Source: Bacteroides sp. OM05-12
GTDB lineage: Bacteria; Bacteroidota; Bacteroidia; Bacteroidales; Bacteroidaceae
Direction: 5' to 3'
DNA length: 64,000 nt
Assembly: GCF_003438995.1 (NCBI RefSeq)
Contig: NZ_QSUN01000017.1
Span: 1-64,000, forward strand
Every line of letters begins with the position of its first letter. The stretch's first letter is position 1. The position numbers and the translations under genes are program-made. Under the pieces are notes generated by a model. The model was not told the DNA's origin, ran no database searches, and saw only the letters and a list, made by a program, of their open reading frames with translations. Positions 63,911-64,000 of the stretch are shown piece by piece.

Positions 63911-63969
63911 ATTCACTATAATTGATTACATATCAACACTATACATTCTAATCGTGAAGAGGTGAAGGT
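63911..63969 (+). repeat. GCCTTCAC inverted-repeat element, copy 4 (diverged)
   Basis: ATTCACTATAATTGATTACA at one end and GTGAAGAGGTGAAGG at the other align with copies 1 and 2 in the same orientation; the left arm has lost GCC. Whether a 22-bp array follows cannot be seen, since the window ends 31 bp later. Confidence 0.5.
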
Positions 63970-64000
63970 AGTTTCAACCTTTTTTCAATTATATCAAATA

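Overview
The window looks like the chromosome of a Bacteroidales species, most likely Bacteroides. Supporting signs are a SusC/SusD pair, TAnnTTTG-type -7 promoter boxes ahead of many genes, weak ribosome binding sites, an FrdCAB fumarate reductase operon, TPR-membrane-AraC regulators, a fimbrillin-type lipoprotein, and many secreted proteins with a Por-secretion-like (T9SS type A) C-terminal tail. No rRNA, tRNA, insertion sequence, phage or CRISPR array was seen.

Layout. 1-587: gene-free repeat region. 588-7519: a TPR/AraC regulator divergent from a two-gene operon of secreted repeat proteins. 7871-14751: housekeeping and mixed genes (NSS transporter plus HhH protein, VanZ-like protein, RNase HI, DUF4254 protein, ABC ATPase plus PdxB, AraC regulator). 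14888-40627: a long minus-strand polysaccharide utilization locus reading susC, susD, a small secreted protein, GH16, GH128, GH128, a discoidin-domain protein, a 50-residue unannotated small gene, GH3, GH3, GH81. Its regulator (40960-43866) is divergent. 43886-49880: dipeptide epimerase, second TPR/AraC regulator, PAP2 phosphatase, AraC regulator, fimbrillin-like lipoprotein. 50065-53514: frdCAB. 53850-63555: three large secreted proteins, one with a CE8 pectinesterase domain.

How the locus works (family knowledge plus inference). GH81, GH16 and GH128 are all families with endo-beta-1,3-glucanase activity, and the GH3 enzymes remove terminal glucose. The likely substrate is therefore a beta-1,3-glucan such as laminarin, curdlan or fungal/yeast cell-wall glucan. 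Most of the enzymes carry an ordinary signal peptide plus a T9SS-like tail instead of a lipobox. The 745-residue GH3 has no tail and is probably periplasmic. SusC/SusD import oligosaccharides. The regulator has the propeller/Y_Y_Y sensor plan of a hybrid two-component system but ends directly in a LuxR-like helix-turn-helix, with no kinase.

Most unusual signals. (1) Five intergenic arrays of divergent units kept on a 22-bp period, each lying downstream of a minus-strand gene. Two belong to a composite cassette duplicated behind both TPR/AraC paralogs, and the two copies differ by exactly one 22-bp unit. (2) An overlooked 50-codon gene inside the glucan operon. (3) A strong promoter followed about 65 nt later by an intrinsic terminator with no gene between, a candidate small RNA. 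(4) A large hairpin inside the glucan operon after the SusC/SusD genes.
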